Source of the DNA: Chamaelirium japonicum
Taxonomy: Eukaryota > Streptophyta > Magnoliopsida > Liliales > Melanthiaceae
Length of the DNA stretch: 64,000 bases
Direction: 5' to 3'
NCBI GenBank assembly: GCA_947650365.1
Contig: CANTAL010000192.1
Coordinates: 291,501-355,500, forward strand
Within the stretch, counting starts at the first letter, position 1; every line of letters starts with the position of its first letter. Both the position numbers and the translations under genes were made by a program. Positions 1 through 11,278 of the stretch are shown here, one piece after another. The notes beneath the pieces were generated by a model. That model made no database searches and was not told the DNA's origin. It was given only the letters and a program-made list of their open reading frames with translations.

Positions 1-1190
1 GAAAAGATGATAATCAAACAGCAGCACATTTATTTCAACGAGGGATACTTCTTTTTTTTTTTATATAGCACTTCACCTTCTGTTACATGTTTGATAAATT
101 GAAAGCATACAAGAAAAAAAAGACATGTTGCTGTATCAGGGTTCACGGCCAACTCAAGATGCGGCCATGCCGGCTGCTATGCCATCTCTGCCGAGTGATG
201 TAAGACCGGCAAGCTTACACTTCAGTGTCCAGATTATGGTCTCCAACAGCAGAGAACACTGATTGAACCCTAGTTCCTTATACCTGGTAACTGTATCTTT
301 TCATTAAGGACTGATGAAGTTTAACCCCCCAAAAAAGAGAGTATTCAATCCTGCCAAAACCACAGACCCTAATCGGTCCTGCATGTGTGCCCTCCCATTC
401 ATTCAGTAAAGCATACACTGTTAAACACAACATCAAGTAGTAGAAGAAATGTTCTAGCTCTTGTAGTCATTTGCTTGGCAGAATTGGCGCTCAAAAGAAA
501 ACAAAACTAGAAAGTATAACTGGTGCCCTAGGAAGCATGGACATTTCCCTGGACCTGTCGTGGCAGTGTCGGAAACATGTCCCTTCTTTTACGGGCTTTT
601 TTTTGCCCGGACACGGCTTGCCCAAATGCAGGTTTTTTAAAAGAAAACCGACCGGACACGAAACTCAACCAAATAAAAGAGTGGGCTACAGCCTACGGGG
701 TTTATTATTTCACTGGCTCTCTCGTCAAGGTGAGGGAAGACCCCACGGCCGAAGCCCTAGCGCAATGAAAGGAACCCCCCCCCCCCCCCCCCCCTCTCTC
801 TTCGCAGTGAAGGAAGGCAGTGGCCCAGCATTTCTTCGCGGTTCAGGAGGGCAGCAGGTCTTGCGAGTTTGTGGTGAAGGTCGGCCCAGCACCGGGCGAG
901 TTTGTGGTGAAGTGGGTATATTATTTTTATATTTTGTAATTTTTTTAAATTTAAAAAATGAAACCGAAATCATTGAAACTTCGATCCAAAACTCCAAAAC
1001 CGATCCTCGGTGGGTGGGCCGAAACCGAAACTACAAACCATGGTTTAATGTATACGAAGAAGTAAGTCAGACAAGAACCAGGGGAGAGCGGGGAGTAATT
1101 TCGACTGCTATACTCTTCCAACTATTAGCTTGTAAAGCGCAACATTAAAGCTCTATGATCATCTATAAATATAATCAGTCACCCTTTACC
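1..1190. other. Region without a recognised gene
   Basis: No coding region could be supported. The stretch contains a homopolymer C run (775-794) followed by a short CT tract and AT-rich sequence. If the minus-strand SmD1 gene at 8.6 kb continues leftward, this would be intron or downstream sequence of that gene, but no SmD1 exon 3 or its Arg-Gly tail codons were found here. Confidence 0.5.
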
Positions 1191-1199
1191 AAAGATTAG

Positions 1200-3480
1200 T
1201 CCTACTCGCATTATTTGATTCTTCACGATAACGAGATTCAAATTCAAAATCTTAGCCAAATAAGGACCAATTTCATTGAATCAAAGAACATAAATCAACT
1301 ATGACTTTCAAGTTTATCTTAGTTTTAACTATTTTTATGATTCAAAAACCATAATATAAGGAAAAATTGAAAAAAAAAAAAAGTGAAATCAAAATATATA
1401 AGACCAAGTAGTATATTTGCAGGCTTTAAATGATTGAGCACTAGGTAGATATTCTACAATTAACCTGGCCCTCATGAAAACATTGACTCAAATGGGCATG
1501 GGATCTATGTTGATGCCCAACACGAATAAGAGAAAGGCATGAAACTTAAGGAAAAGCTTGGCAATACAGTAACACAAATCCACGTAAAACAAACTTATGC
1601 TTGAAATTTATCATTCAGTCTTGGATGATTACACCCCACCTATGCCGATACTAGGACTTGTCTAAGCTAAATCTACTACGAATAAAACTCTAAAATCAGT
1701 TATATGATAGAATTAATATAGTCTCGCTTCAATCATCTGTCTCTTGGTTCTCACACTACAAGAACAACTCCCAAGAAAATCATGCCCTCCATTTGCCTCA
1801 TGAGTCATCATCGTCAATCATCCACTAGTATTGAAAGGTCACAGACATTCATTTGCATTCACATGTAATCAGTCACAATTAAAATCCCGTCTCTCTCGTG
1901 AGATCGCCATGGTCAATCCACTAACTAGAAATCACAATCATTCACTTGTGTATCACTACCATCCAAAGAAAAGATCACAAATAATGGAGTGCACTATATG
2001 TGTGCTCGCATCTGTCAAATAAACATCATCTCTCTCGTGTAAGATCTCCATCATCCTTCCACTACTCTGATTATAATTCACATTGACCACATCTAGTTAT
2101 ACTATCAACCAAACCCATCTTCCCTATCACGTAAGATCACCATCGTCCATCCACTAATGGGAAATTAAAACCATTTGTGTCTTCTTTAGAAACTGGCTTT
2201 CACATGTTTAGCGCAATAAGAAGTCAATTTCGTGATAGAAACTTATAAAGTACTTCAAGCAAGAAAGCACTCAAGTCCAAAATTCAAGCATCTGTAAACC
2301 AACAATAGCTTTCTAAATACTCTACCTTATTTCTATGTTCTTAATATTACTGAAAACATGAGCAAAACAATTAAAAATTTCAACAATCTCTTCTTTAGCA
2401 AAGCATCAATCTGCTAATGAATGAAAGTCTGAATTAAACTATTTGCAGATACTTGGGATATAACCAAGTTCCCCATTTGTGTTTAACAAATGACAACCAT
2501 TGATTTCACGGTCTTGCACCTTGTGATCCATTTTGAAAAAGAAAACAACAATTCAAAATCAACATGATGGTGTTGTCTCATCATCTTCCTTAGCTGCAAC
2601 CAACCTCTGCTAGAATGGTCATTTTTTGCCCATTCATGTACTTGTACAATTCACACCCTTCTCCACTTATAAAAAGAGGATTGTTACCACCTTTATGCAA
2701 ATAATGGAAAAAGCAATCTTTCAGAAGGCAATTAGAAAAAATCATTCAATCAGATAACATCAAAAGATTTATCAGACGCACAGTAATAAAAGGTCCATGA
2801 AGTGAGGTCTTCTAACAATTTACACAAAATGTTTTGAATTCAAAAGGAATACAGAGAATGATAAGCTTCCCTTCAAATTAAGGCACCTCTCTCTTATTGT
2901 TATAAGAAAATTGACAAATCATCTACACCCTTAGACACAAGTCAACCCAATAGGCCTCTCCCAGATTAATGTATCCACGAATTTGAAGTACAGCCTTTCC
3001 CATGATTAATGTTACACATGCAAAGTTAGTTACCATGTGCTTGAAGCAACAAATTTTTGCAGATCTCAAAAAAGAATCAATTACAAGAGCTATTGTCCTC
3101 GTAAACTCAAAAAACTCTAGAAGTGTTCTCTAGTGGTTGGAAACCACCTATCGTCAAGATAAAAACAGAGGGATTGTCACGCAAATCACAAGATCTACAT
3201 GACATCATAGTTTGCAATGTCATGTTACCATCCAAAAAATAAACGTTATAGAAACACATTCTATGTCTCTATCTTATGCCTTCTCTTCATGGGCATCCAC
3301 ATCCCATGTTTCTTGCTCATGCATGCCCCATATGTTAATAACCCTTTCTATCTAACCCCAACCTACCCACCCAACACACACACACACACACACACACATG
3401 ACTGGCTCCACGCGTGCAGAATGCTAACAAACAACTAATTTATCTTGAAATTGAGCAAAAGAGACACCAAAGTATTTATC
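1200..3480. repeat. Diverged direct repeat, copy 1 (~2.3 kb)
   Basis: This AT-rich block has a recognisable second copy in the same orientation at about 3740-6150. Landmarks keep their order: 'attcaaaatcttagc' (1235 / 3769), 'catgcc..catttgcctcatg' (1783 / 4299), 'aaactatttgcagat' (2437 / 4970), 'aaattgacaaa' (2908) against 'atattgacaaac' (5778), and 'aagtgttctctagtgg' (3121 / 6088). Many substitutions and indels separate the copies, so the duplication is old. Within the unit, ~90-bp sub-repeats with 'gtaagatcaccat..ccatccacta' recur (about 1890, 2035, 2130). No protein domain was recognised. Confidence 0.65.
3371..3399. repeat. (CA)n microsatellite
   Basis: Uninterrupted CA dinucleotides near the end of the first ~2.3 kb repeat copy. 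The second copy lacks them, so they arose after the duplication or were lost there. Confidence 0.9.
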
Positions 3481-3739
3481 CATCTAAACTCACAATTCAT
3501 GAAAATTTGAAGTACTAGATCACTACTTGAACTTTTTGTCATTTAACTCAATTTAGCAATTAGCATCCAAATGCAGTCTTAAGAGCCTATGTCAACTATA
3601 ACTCTTTAAAGTGCAACATAATCTACTTTTTAGAAAATCTTAGATTACATGCAAAATTCAATAAATAAAAACATCAAATTAACTTAATTAGCTTGCATTA
3701 GTATCCTCTGGTTGGAGAATTTACTCATGGAGCTTTAAG

Positions 3740-6150
3740 TATGATTCTTGAGGTAGCTTTCCTATTAAATTCAAAATCTTAGCAAATCTAAGAACCAATT
3801 CCGTTGACTCAAGGGGACTTAAACCAACTATAATCTTCCTAAATTATCATAATTTAACTACATCATAATTCAATAATACAAGGAAATTTGATATATAAAA
3901 ATGTGAAATCCAAGACTTTGATAGCATGCAGTAGATTTTGACAAGTTTTGAAATGATTGAGGCCTAATCAAATATTTTTAAACTGAGCGAGGGATACATG
4001 AAAATTATAATGCAAATGGGAATGGAATCAAGGCTAAGGACCACCTCAAAATATTAAAGGGCACAAAACATAATCAAAAGGATGGATGTATGGTACCCAA
4101 AACCAACTTTCACTTGAAATTCATTATTCAATCTTGCCCGATTGCATTTGCCACAGATGCCCAAAATAGAACTTTTATAAACAATCCTATTCAGAAAAAA
4201 GACTTCTAAATGTGTTATATTATATAACATAAATGGTGAAGCATCGCTCCATTCTTCTACCTCCAAGTTGAACAAAAGAACAAGTCCCCAGAAAAACATG
4301 CCTTCTCCATATGCCTCATGTATCACCATGGTTATCCATTCACCGGTGATGAAAGATCACAATTGTCACGTCCAGTTATGTGATTACTGTTCATAACTAA
4401 TACCCATATTCCATCTCATGTCATATCGTCAAAGTCCATCCACCAATTAAATATCACAATCAATCATATCATAGGTAATGTCAAAATCCTAATAAGAGAT
4501 CAAAAGTTTATAAGTGCACTGCACTTGTGACACAGATTAAAAAATCTCATCTCATGTAAGATTATCATTGTACCTCCGCTAATGAGACCATGATTCACGA
4601 GTAATCATGTTTGACCATGCTATCAACCAAATGCATCTACCCTATGACGTAAAATCACAATCATTCATCCAATAATAAGAAATTTAATAAAAAGAAATTT
4701 GACTGACCCGTGTCTTGTATAGTCATCTCCATGTGGATAGCACAATAAAAAGTCAATTTACTGACAATAAACACTTACGCAAGTAAACACTAAAGTACTA
4801 AGTTCATGTATAGGTAGACCAACTATAACACTATAGTACCTACCAAATTTTCATGCTTTTAATAATAGCGAAAATATGGGCAAAACTAGCAAAATTTTCA
4901 AGTACAAGGCTTCTTTAGCAAATAGCAAGAATTACATTGCCTAGAAATTTAGATTGAAAAGTTACCACAAACTATTTGCAGATCCCTGGGGTTCAAACCA
5001 AGTTTGCCATTTGAGTCTAATAAATCATAAACATTGTTGTCATGCACCCAATTTGAAAGGGAATCAATTGTACCTTCTAATCCAATTTGAAAAGGAAAAC
5101 AACAATTCAAAAGCAATCAATTGTTTGTTAATTACGCATCCACTTCTCAATTGTAATTTGTAGCAGCTCACACAAGGTATAAAAAACCTCCATTTTATCC
5201 AATCCTTAGTGCTCTCTCCTCAAACCCCCTTTCGTCCTCCAGGTGTCCAAAGACTTATTACAATTAACAGAAGATTTTCCTTCTAAAGGGTAAAAAGAAT
5301 TAGATCACACAAATTCATTAAAACGTTGAGCTTCTAGCACTAGTCTTCTTATGGTAGCTCAGTTAAGTGAGTCTGCATGTTACAATCCAAGAGACATTGG
5401 CCAAGGACCATTTCAAACATTAATCCCAATTCCATCATCTTCATTCTTCCCTAGATGAAAACACCTTCTTCTAAAGTGCCATTACTATTGAATCCCACCC
5501 ATTCCTGCTGATAAGAACAGGTTGTTTCCACCCTTTATATTAGTAACAAAGAAGAAGCCATTTTTCTAAACCACGAGAAAAATTATTCAAACATGCAACA
5601 TCAGGATTTCTATTCTAAGTTTGCAAAGTGAGATCTACAAAAAAAAAAATCATCCCATGGCCCTACCCAAACTACATTGATTATTTCTATTTAATACACA
5701 AAATATTCCGAGATCAAAAGGAACAAATAAAATTGTAAGAATCCTTAAAATCAAGGTAACACTCATATCATTGTGAGAATATTGACAAACTATCTACATC
5801 TTAAGAGCATAACCTGATAGGCTCCTCTATTTTCTATTTCATTATAAATTTAAACAATAATATATCCCATGATTAATGTACATTAGGAGCTCCATAAATA
5901 GATCATTTTCCAAGATAAGGTGACCTATCCTTAGGACCTTCCATTTCTTCCCATAATATATTGAGATATGTGAAGTTGATTATTGCATGATTAAAGCAAC
6001 AAGTTTTAGAAGATCCTTAAAAAAAAATCCTTTTTAACTTTTACGGATCATACTCTTTATAGAAACCAGAGTATTATACTATTATAGAAGTGTTTTCTAG
6101 TGGTTTTGCTTTTGCACACATACTCAAGATGAAAGAAAAAGATTGTGTGG
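3740..6150. repeat. Diverged direct repeat, copy 2 (~2.4 kb)
   Basis: Second copy of the unit at 1200-3480, same orientation, with landmarks in the same order and similar spacing. No open frame of meaningful length or recognisable domain. It may be an old tandem duplication of intronic or intergenic sequence, or two relics of one unrecognised transposon. Confidence 0.65.
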
Positions 6151-6203
6151 GAAAATATTAACTTACTATATTACACACCCACCTTCGTGTGCATGGTCGG
6201 GTT

Positions 6204-7023
6204 CATAGTTGTCAAGGCACAGTGAGGCGCGCGCCTCAAGGCGATTCAGCCATATGCGCCTCAGGCGCTTCCTGGTGAGGCGAGCACATCAAGGCGTGGC
6301 TCAGGCGCGCCTTTCAGCGCCTCATGAACCAGGCGCAGGGCGGACAGGGCGCGCGCCTTACTGTGTTTAGTTTTTTTTTCGGTTTTTTTCTATTTTTTTT
6401 TTACCGGTTTGTTGAAGAAGAAGAGCCTTTTGGAGATGCGGATGGCCATGCCAATCAAGATGATGTTGAGGGTTTATTTGATGATGATGATGAGTGATTG
6501 GGTGGTTTTATGATTTATGTCCTCTGCTTTTTTTTGCGAGCGTGTCCTCTGTTTTTTAGTACTTGTACTTCTTGATCTATTTAAATGGTTTAACTATTTA
6601 AGAATTAAGACAATGTTAACTTATCATGGTTCATGAATGATTTTTTTTACTCATTGGTTATGAGTCTCACTTATCAATTATCACTTATGAGTAATGTATC
6701 CCTTCATTTTATGAATATGATGTTGGCATGTTGCCTATAATAAATTGTTCATTTGATGACCACACTAGTTTTGACTTATGAGTTAGTGTATACCTTGTGG
6801 CTTGTATTGATTTAGTTGAATAATGGTCATATTTCTTTTTTTTCATAAAATATATATTTTTTATAAATTTTAGAATTTTTTGACAATTATTATTAATTTT
6901 TAAAGCAAAATATATATATTTTTGCGCCTTACACACTAAGGCGTGCGCCTTATTTGCGCCTTGCGCCTCAGGCTCTAGTGGCCCCTTGCACCTCAGGTGC
7001 GCCTCATCGCCTTGACAACACTG
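6204..7023. mobile_element. Non-autonomous hAT-type DNA transposon, 820 bp, with 8-bp TSD
   Basis: The element is flanked by identical 8-bp copies of GTCGGGTT (6196-6203 and 7024-7031). An extra flanking G makes the match 9 bp. The ends are imperfect terminal inverted repeats: CATAGTTGTCAAGG on the left against CAGTGTTGTCAAGG read inward from the right. The subterminal regions are dense in GAGGCGC/GCGCCTC motifs in both orientations. The interior retains a short acidic coding tail (6408-6497). An 8-bp TSD with CA..TG ends fits the hAT superfamily. The 9-bp reading would suit a Mutator-like element, which I consider less likely. Confidence 0.75.
6408..6497 (+). pseudogene. Acidic C-terminal tail of a transposase (relic)
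   Basis: An open stretch of 29 codons ending in TGA reads as a Glu/Asp-rich tail (…VEEEEPFGDADG… …LFDDDDE-stop). Acidic C-termini of this kind occur at the ends of plant BED/hAT transposases, and the stretch lies inside an element with hAT-like ends. The rest of the transposase is absent, so it is a remnant. Confidence 0.4.
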
Positions 7024-7351
7024 GTCGGGTTAGTATAATCTGCTTATGTAGGACCTCTTATAAGATGTTAGAAAATAAGTTTCGCTCCAAAATACCAACT
7101 CTGCTCTGCCATCACTACTGCATAGCAATTGTAGGAGAGAGAATAAAATGGCGTAGGTGGAAAGACTACTTGTTCAACTCTACTCTTTTAATATCTATTC
7201 TCTTATATCTTCCTCTAGACTGAATGACACAGTACAGAGGTAAGTTCAAACTATTCACAACTGTTAACAGTAACCAAAGTTTAAACTATTTAAGACTATT
7301 ACCAAAGTTGATCAGATTAAAGTGAAGTACAAGGAAAGTAGTGGGTTTGGC

Positions 7352-8000
7352 CATTATTTTGAAAGCCTCGGGACTAATGGAAATCAAGCCCCATAACTTT
7401 TAGCTACATAATAGACCACCACGCTTTCGCGGTCAGTGTCCGCGGTGACTCCACTCTAAGCAGTAGTTAGCCCTTTTTCCTTTCAAGATGGCTCACTCTG
7501 TTCCAGGAAACCCTCTCCTAGGTAGCTTTTTTCAAAACCGCAACCCGAGACATGGTGGTTGTTCTGATACTAAATGTCATGGAAATGACCATATTCCAAA
7601 AATCGCAGGACTGATAAAAACCAATCCCAATAGCCAAACCAACACGCTTTTGCAGCCTATGTCCACAACGACTGAACTATGACTACACGTAACTCTTTTG
7701 CCTTTTGGAACGCCTCTCACTCTTTGCTCCAGATCCTAAGTAGCCGTTCCGAGACGGGAACTCAAGCCATGGTGGTTGCTCTGATACCAAACGTTATGGA
7801 CTTGCCATTATTCCAAAAGCCCCATGACTGATGGGAATCAAGCCCAATAACCATTTAGTCACATAAAGAACCATTACAGTTCTAAGTGGTTGCACTCTGG
7901 CGACATGTACGCTTTTTTTCCCCTTTTTGTGCCAGCACTAAGTATTAATCCTTTTCGAGACTCGCATCCGATACATGGTGTTCGCCCCAACTCCGGATGA
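7352..8000 (-). repeat. Three tandem copies of a ~220-bp LTR/PBS remnant
   Basis: Three diverged units start near 7352, 7583 and 7804. Each begins with 'gccattatt..' or 'gaccatattcc' followed by '..gactgatgggaatcaag', and the first two end in 'ctctgataccaaa'-type sequence. The reverse complement of that motif, TTTGGTATCAGAGC, is the primer-binding site complementary to initiator tRNA-Met used by copia and TRIM elements. The units therefore look like minus-strand LTR ends plus PBS in tandem, as left by unequal recombination in a TRIM-like element. No gag or pol is present. Confidence 0.5.
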
Positions 8001-8405
8001 TACGGTGCTATCGTATCAAAAGAAATCGATCCCTCTAAGGGGATTGTTCCTCCAATTAATAAATCAAAGCTCCCATTTTGTTCAAGGTTCAGGTGGTCCA
8101 AAGGGCATGCGATTAATTTATAGCAAAATTGGGACCCCAAATTGTTATAAGATTCTAATACCTAAACTATCACCCTACTACCACATTAAGAAAGCAAAGA
8201 TAGGAAAGCCCAAAATTAAAACCTGATCCTGGCACGAAAAAAAAAAATCAAGGGCACCCATATGATGGATTTCAACAAAACTCCATGAAATTCTGACGAC
8301 ACCCATATGATGGGTTTCAACAAAACCGTAGCCGCGCCACGAGATCAGCATGTGAACAGAGAGAGGGGTGGGGGGGGGGGGGGGGGGGGGGAGTGATGGT
8401 AATAC

Positions 8406-8555
8406 CTGTGATGGTGCCGTGGACAACGGTGCCGTTCTTGAGCTCGATCGTGACGGTTTCGTTGTTCAACTTCATCAGAAACCTGGAGAAAAGATAGTGC
8501 TTCAGAACCAGAATCGAGAGACGAAGAATATGGGGAAATCGAATTTGAGAAAACC

Positions 8556-8598
<43 letters not shown>

Positions 8599-8616
8599 GA
8601 ACCTGACGAGCTTCAT
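8406..8616 (-). CDS. SMD1: Small nuclear ribonucleoprotein SmD1, exons 1 and 2 only (partial)
   Basis: SmD1 is a core subunit of the Sm ring on spliceosomal U snRNPs. Exon 1 (8603-8616) gives MKLVR with the last codon split. A CT-rich intron with a GT donor and AG acceptor follows. Exon 2 (8406-8482) supplies the rest of the first 30 residues, including [10 protein letters not shown] and TVVHGTIT, which match the strongly conserved N-terminus and Sm1 motif of plant SmD1. The reading frame is kept across the splice, and exon 2 ends at ACAG/GTATT with one base of the next Gly codon, as expected before the GVDVSMN exon. A long C run (read on the minus strand) lies just inside intron 2. The remaining exons (Sm2 motif, Arg-Gly tail) were not found anywhere in 1-8405. 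Either intron 2 exceeds 8.4 kb and continues off the window, or the gene is broken. Confidence 0.85.
8556..8596. repeat. (GA)n/(CT)n microsatellite in SmD1 intron 1
   Basis: Pure GA dinucleotides on the plus strand (CT on the gene's sense strand) fill most of the short first intron of SmD1. They form a polypyrimidine-rich stretch between donor and acceptor. Confidence 0.9.
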
Positions 8617-8950
8617 CTCGGAGAGATGGGGGGAACAAGAGGAGAGAGCAGAGGCTGGGCTCCGAACAAATTGGTCTCAGAGTTCGAGAAGCGGGAGCTG
8701 AAATGCTCTAGTGATCGGTGAAGCTCTAGCCAGTGGGTTCCACTTGCAAAACCCTAGAAGCGATTTTTTTTTTTTTTGGTGCCAAACCTTTTTTTTTTGG
8801 TGCCAAACCTTAGAAGTGATTCTTGTCCATGTGTGTGGGCATGTGGTTGTGGGCTTATTTTTTAAGTAATGGGCTTAACAAGCAAAAAAAAAAAAAGGGA
8901 TGCTTTTAAGCCCCAAGGTTTTTCCGATTTCACTGGCCTGATTTCACCGG

Positions 8951-8990
8951 CCCGATTGACGTGGCAGCGTGCACTACCACGTCAATCGGG
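8951..8990. other. Perfect 14-bp inverted repeat with ACGT cores
   Basis: CCCGATTGACGTGG (8951-8964) and its exact complement CCACGTCAATCGGG (8977-8990) surround a 12-nt spacer. Each arm contains TGACGTGG, an ACGT-core motif of the type bound by plant bZIP factors. It lies ~340 bp upstream of the SmD1 start codon. Nearby 'ggctgaataa' also occurs at the end of the fold-back MITE at 23.5 kb, so a decayed MITE is an alternative to a regulatory site. Confidence 0.5.
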
Positions 8991-9364
8991 CTGAGCAGAA
9001 TTGAGTAAACCTTCCGGCTGAATAATATTTTTTTTTGCTAACCAGATTACATTACTAAATCAAAAGGTTACATCAGTGTTTTAGCACCCAGCGGGTAGAA
9101 CAACATGTACTGCTATCCTTTTGGGCGAGCCGCATAATTTCTAGAGGAAATGAGGAGGTCTAATATCTGAAAGAACCTGTCATCCTTGCATTCCCAGCGA
9201 GCCAGTCTGCCACTGAATCTGTTTCATTTAGCATGAAGTCCCTCCCTTTTTTTTAAAGAAAATGGCCATTTTTCCCCTATGGCAGCTGTACAGTCTGAAT
9301 AAGTCGTTACATAGTTTTTTTTTTTTTAAGAAATTCCAATTAATATATCTAAAACACTGTAGCA

Positions 9365-9600
9365 TAGGGATGGCAATGGGTCTTGTCGGATTTCAGGTCG
9401 GGTCCAAAATCCCTAGGTCCATACACACCCCGTCTATCTTATCGTGTCTAGATCATAAACCCGTACTCGACCCACTTATAAACGGGTAGACCTGTTTTCC
9501 TCACAGGTTATACTCAGTTGACACAACCCAACCCGATAAGACTCGCTAGATCTGTTTGCCTCAGTTGACACAACTCGACCCATTTAGGCATGCTTTCTTC
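9365..9600. mobile_element. Fragment related to the hAT-like MITE at 23.7 kb
   Basis: Starts 'tagggatggcaatggg' and continues with 'gggtc', 'cgtgtctagatc' and 'aaacccgta..gaccc' motifs in the same order as the 477-bp element at 23656-24132. No matching right end ('ttgcca..ccta') is present, so this copy is truncated. Confidence 0.55.
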
Positions 9601-9841
9601 CCAGACTAATCTGTTTCGACTCAACTAGTCATTAAAAGAGGGAATCGTTTCACTCACTGCTTCATAGTGTTATGATGCACATCTGTTTTGTTAACGAAAT
9701 TTGTGAGCACAAATCGACTCAGTGAGGTTTTGCGTAACCTGTGAGTTAGAACAGCGTACGCATTCACAAAACATTGAAGACTTCAATAATGCAGCACAAT
9801 ATCAGTTCAACGGTACATCTCAGATCAGAGTGTTTAGCTTG

Positions 9842-11278
9842 CACACCCACTCGTATTACCATGTTGATAATCCACTAGGTGTGAAGGCTTTTGTATTCGA
9901 GTTTTAATTGTGAAACTGTCAATCGATTTGCATGCGTTTTGATTATTTCAATGTTTTCACACTTTTCGAGATCCATGCTTATTTTCAAATGTGTTATTTT
10001 TAAAATCTTAGTTTGGCGATATTCTCATATTACAAAAATCAATTTTTGACGGATTTAGGCCTTTGCCATTGGAGAGGTTTCACACTTGGCCATTTTTCTA
10101 TGGAATTGAAAAATTCGTTAAGTGTCGGAACCCACCTATGTTCACTATGCGGTTCGGACAGAAATCAAGGAAAGGTGGCCAGCTTCCTATTGTGGTCTCG
10201 ACCCAGGTCTGGACCGAAATATGCTGAACAGTCCGGATGAGACTTAAGTGGTCCCGATAGCCAGTGTTGATTTCTCCCTATAATTAGCTTGACTCTCTCT
10301 ATTTGTTTCAAGGTTTGGAGGTTTGTTTCAGGCAAAGCTCTTGCAAATTATTTTGTCCCCTCCACATTCTCTCAAGGTTTTCATTTATTGCAAGTGAGAA
10401 TCGCTCTTCCATCCTTTAGAGACATTTGTGCACTTCCTCGAGGGTTTCAAGTTGGTCCATACAGTTTTCCACTCGGACAACTTTAGTATCACATCCCTCT
10501 TGCGATGGAGGTTTTCGTCAATTGAATCCCTTCCCCGAATTGGTTCTAAATTTCTTCTGAATCGCCTTTAAATCACATGTGTATTGGGTTGCTGTTGTGA
10601 AGAGAGTGTGAAAATTCCTTGATATGGCTCAAGGGTCCTCCCATATGGAATTGGGGGTGACAAGTCCTTGGAGGGTTGGATACCCTTGGGCAAAATCCTT
10701 CGGTATAGTTTGAAGGTCCCCTCATAGAGAATTGGGAGCGACAAATCATTAGATGGTTCCCACCATTGTGGATTCGGTGGGTAGAACCCTTGGGTCCCTT
10801 TTTTTTTTTTGAGATCGGCGGGTGTCCCGAAACCTTTCGGGCAATGGCCCACTTCAGGCTCGGACTAATCCCTCCGGGAGTGAAACCCGACCCACTCGGC
10901 AATTCCCACTTCACTCCTGGGTAAATCGAGGGGAGGAAGAGTTGAACCCACAACCTCATCACCAAAGCATCAGTTGCTTTGCCAACTCTCCTATCCCCTG
11001 GTGGGTACTTGGGTCCTTTCTTTGTTGAAGAGTGGTTGGTGTCTCATGTGCATTGAGAACTTGCAATGTGCATTTGCAAGTTGGGTGTGAAACTAGCGGT
11101 GACGACCAAGATCCAATCGCCAATAGTCAAGACTCGAGGCTGTGATGTCAAGATGGATGAGATGTCCAAGGCCATGAGTTAGCCCCCATATCACTTGGAG
11201 AGAAGAAAATCATGAGCTACTTATATGATTTCTTCTTTCAAACATCGAGGACATGTTTTAAAATTGTGCGCTACCTCA
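9842..11278 (+). mobile_element. Composite LTR-type element, copy 1, with truncated Cassandra-type LTR
   Basis: The reverse complement of this stretch recurs at 45820-46991. The shared internal part (~1.1 kb without the SINE) contains no recognised gene. At its right end is the start of a Cassandra-type LTR (from 11141, TGTGATGTCAAG). The full LTR in copy 2 is 287 bp and contains 5S rRNA sequence. Here the LTR stops after ~138 bp at 'gtgcgctacc', exactly where the satellite array begins, so its 5S part is missing. The left limit is only the end of detectable identity with copy 2, which is itself cut by another insertion. Confidence 0.6.
10798..11007 (-). mobile_element. tRNA-derived SINE, ~210 bp, with target duplication
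   Basis: This segment is absent from the homologous inverted copy near 46090, which serves as an empty site. It is flanked by direct copies of CTTGGGTCC (10789-10797 and 11008-11016). Read on the minus strand it starts with tRNA-like sequence containing an A-box-like TGGCAAAGCAACTG and a B-box-like GGTTCAACTC (10939-10948). It ends in a poly(A) tail, seen as the T run at 10799-10811. This is the structure of a pol III-transcribed SINE inserted by LINE machinery. Confidence 0.8.

Noticed and set aside
471..1148. 225-codon frame near the left end
   Set aside because: Contains a translated C homopolymer (poly-Pro) and low-complexity Lys/Phe/Asn stretches, with no recognisable domain.
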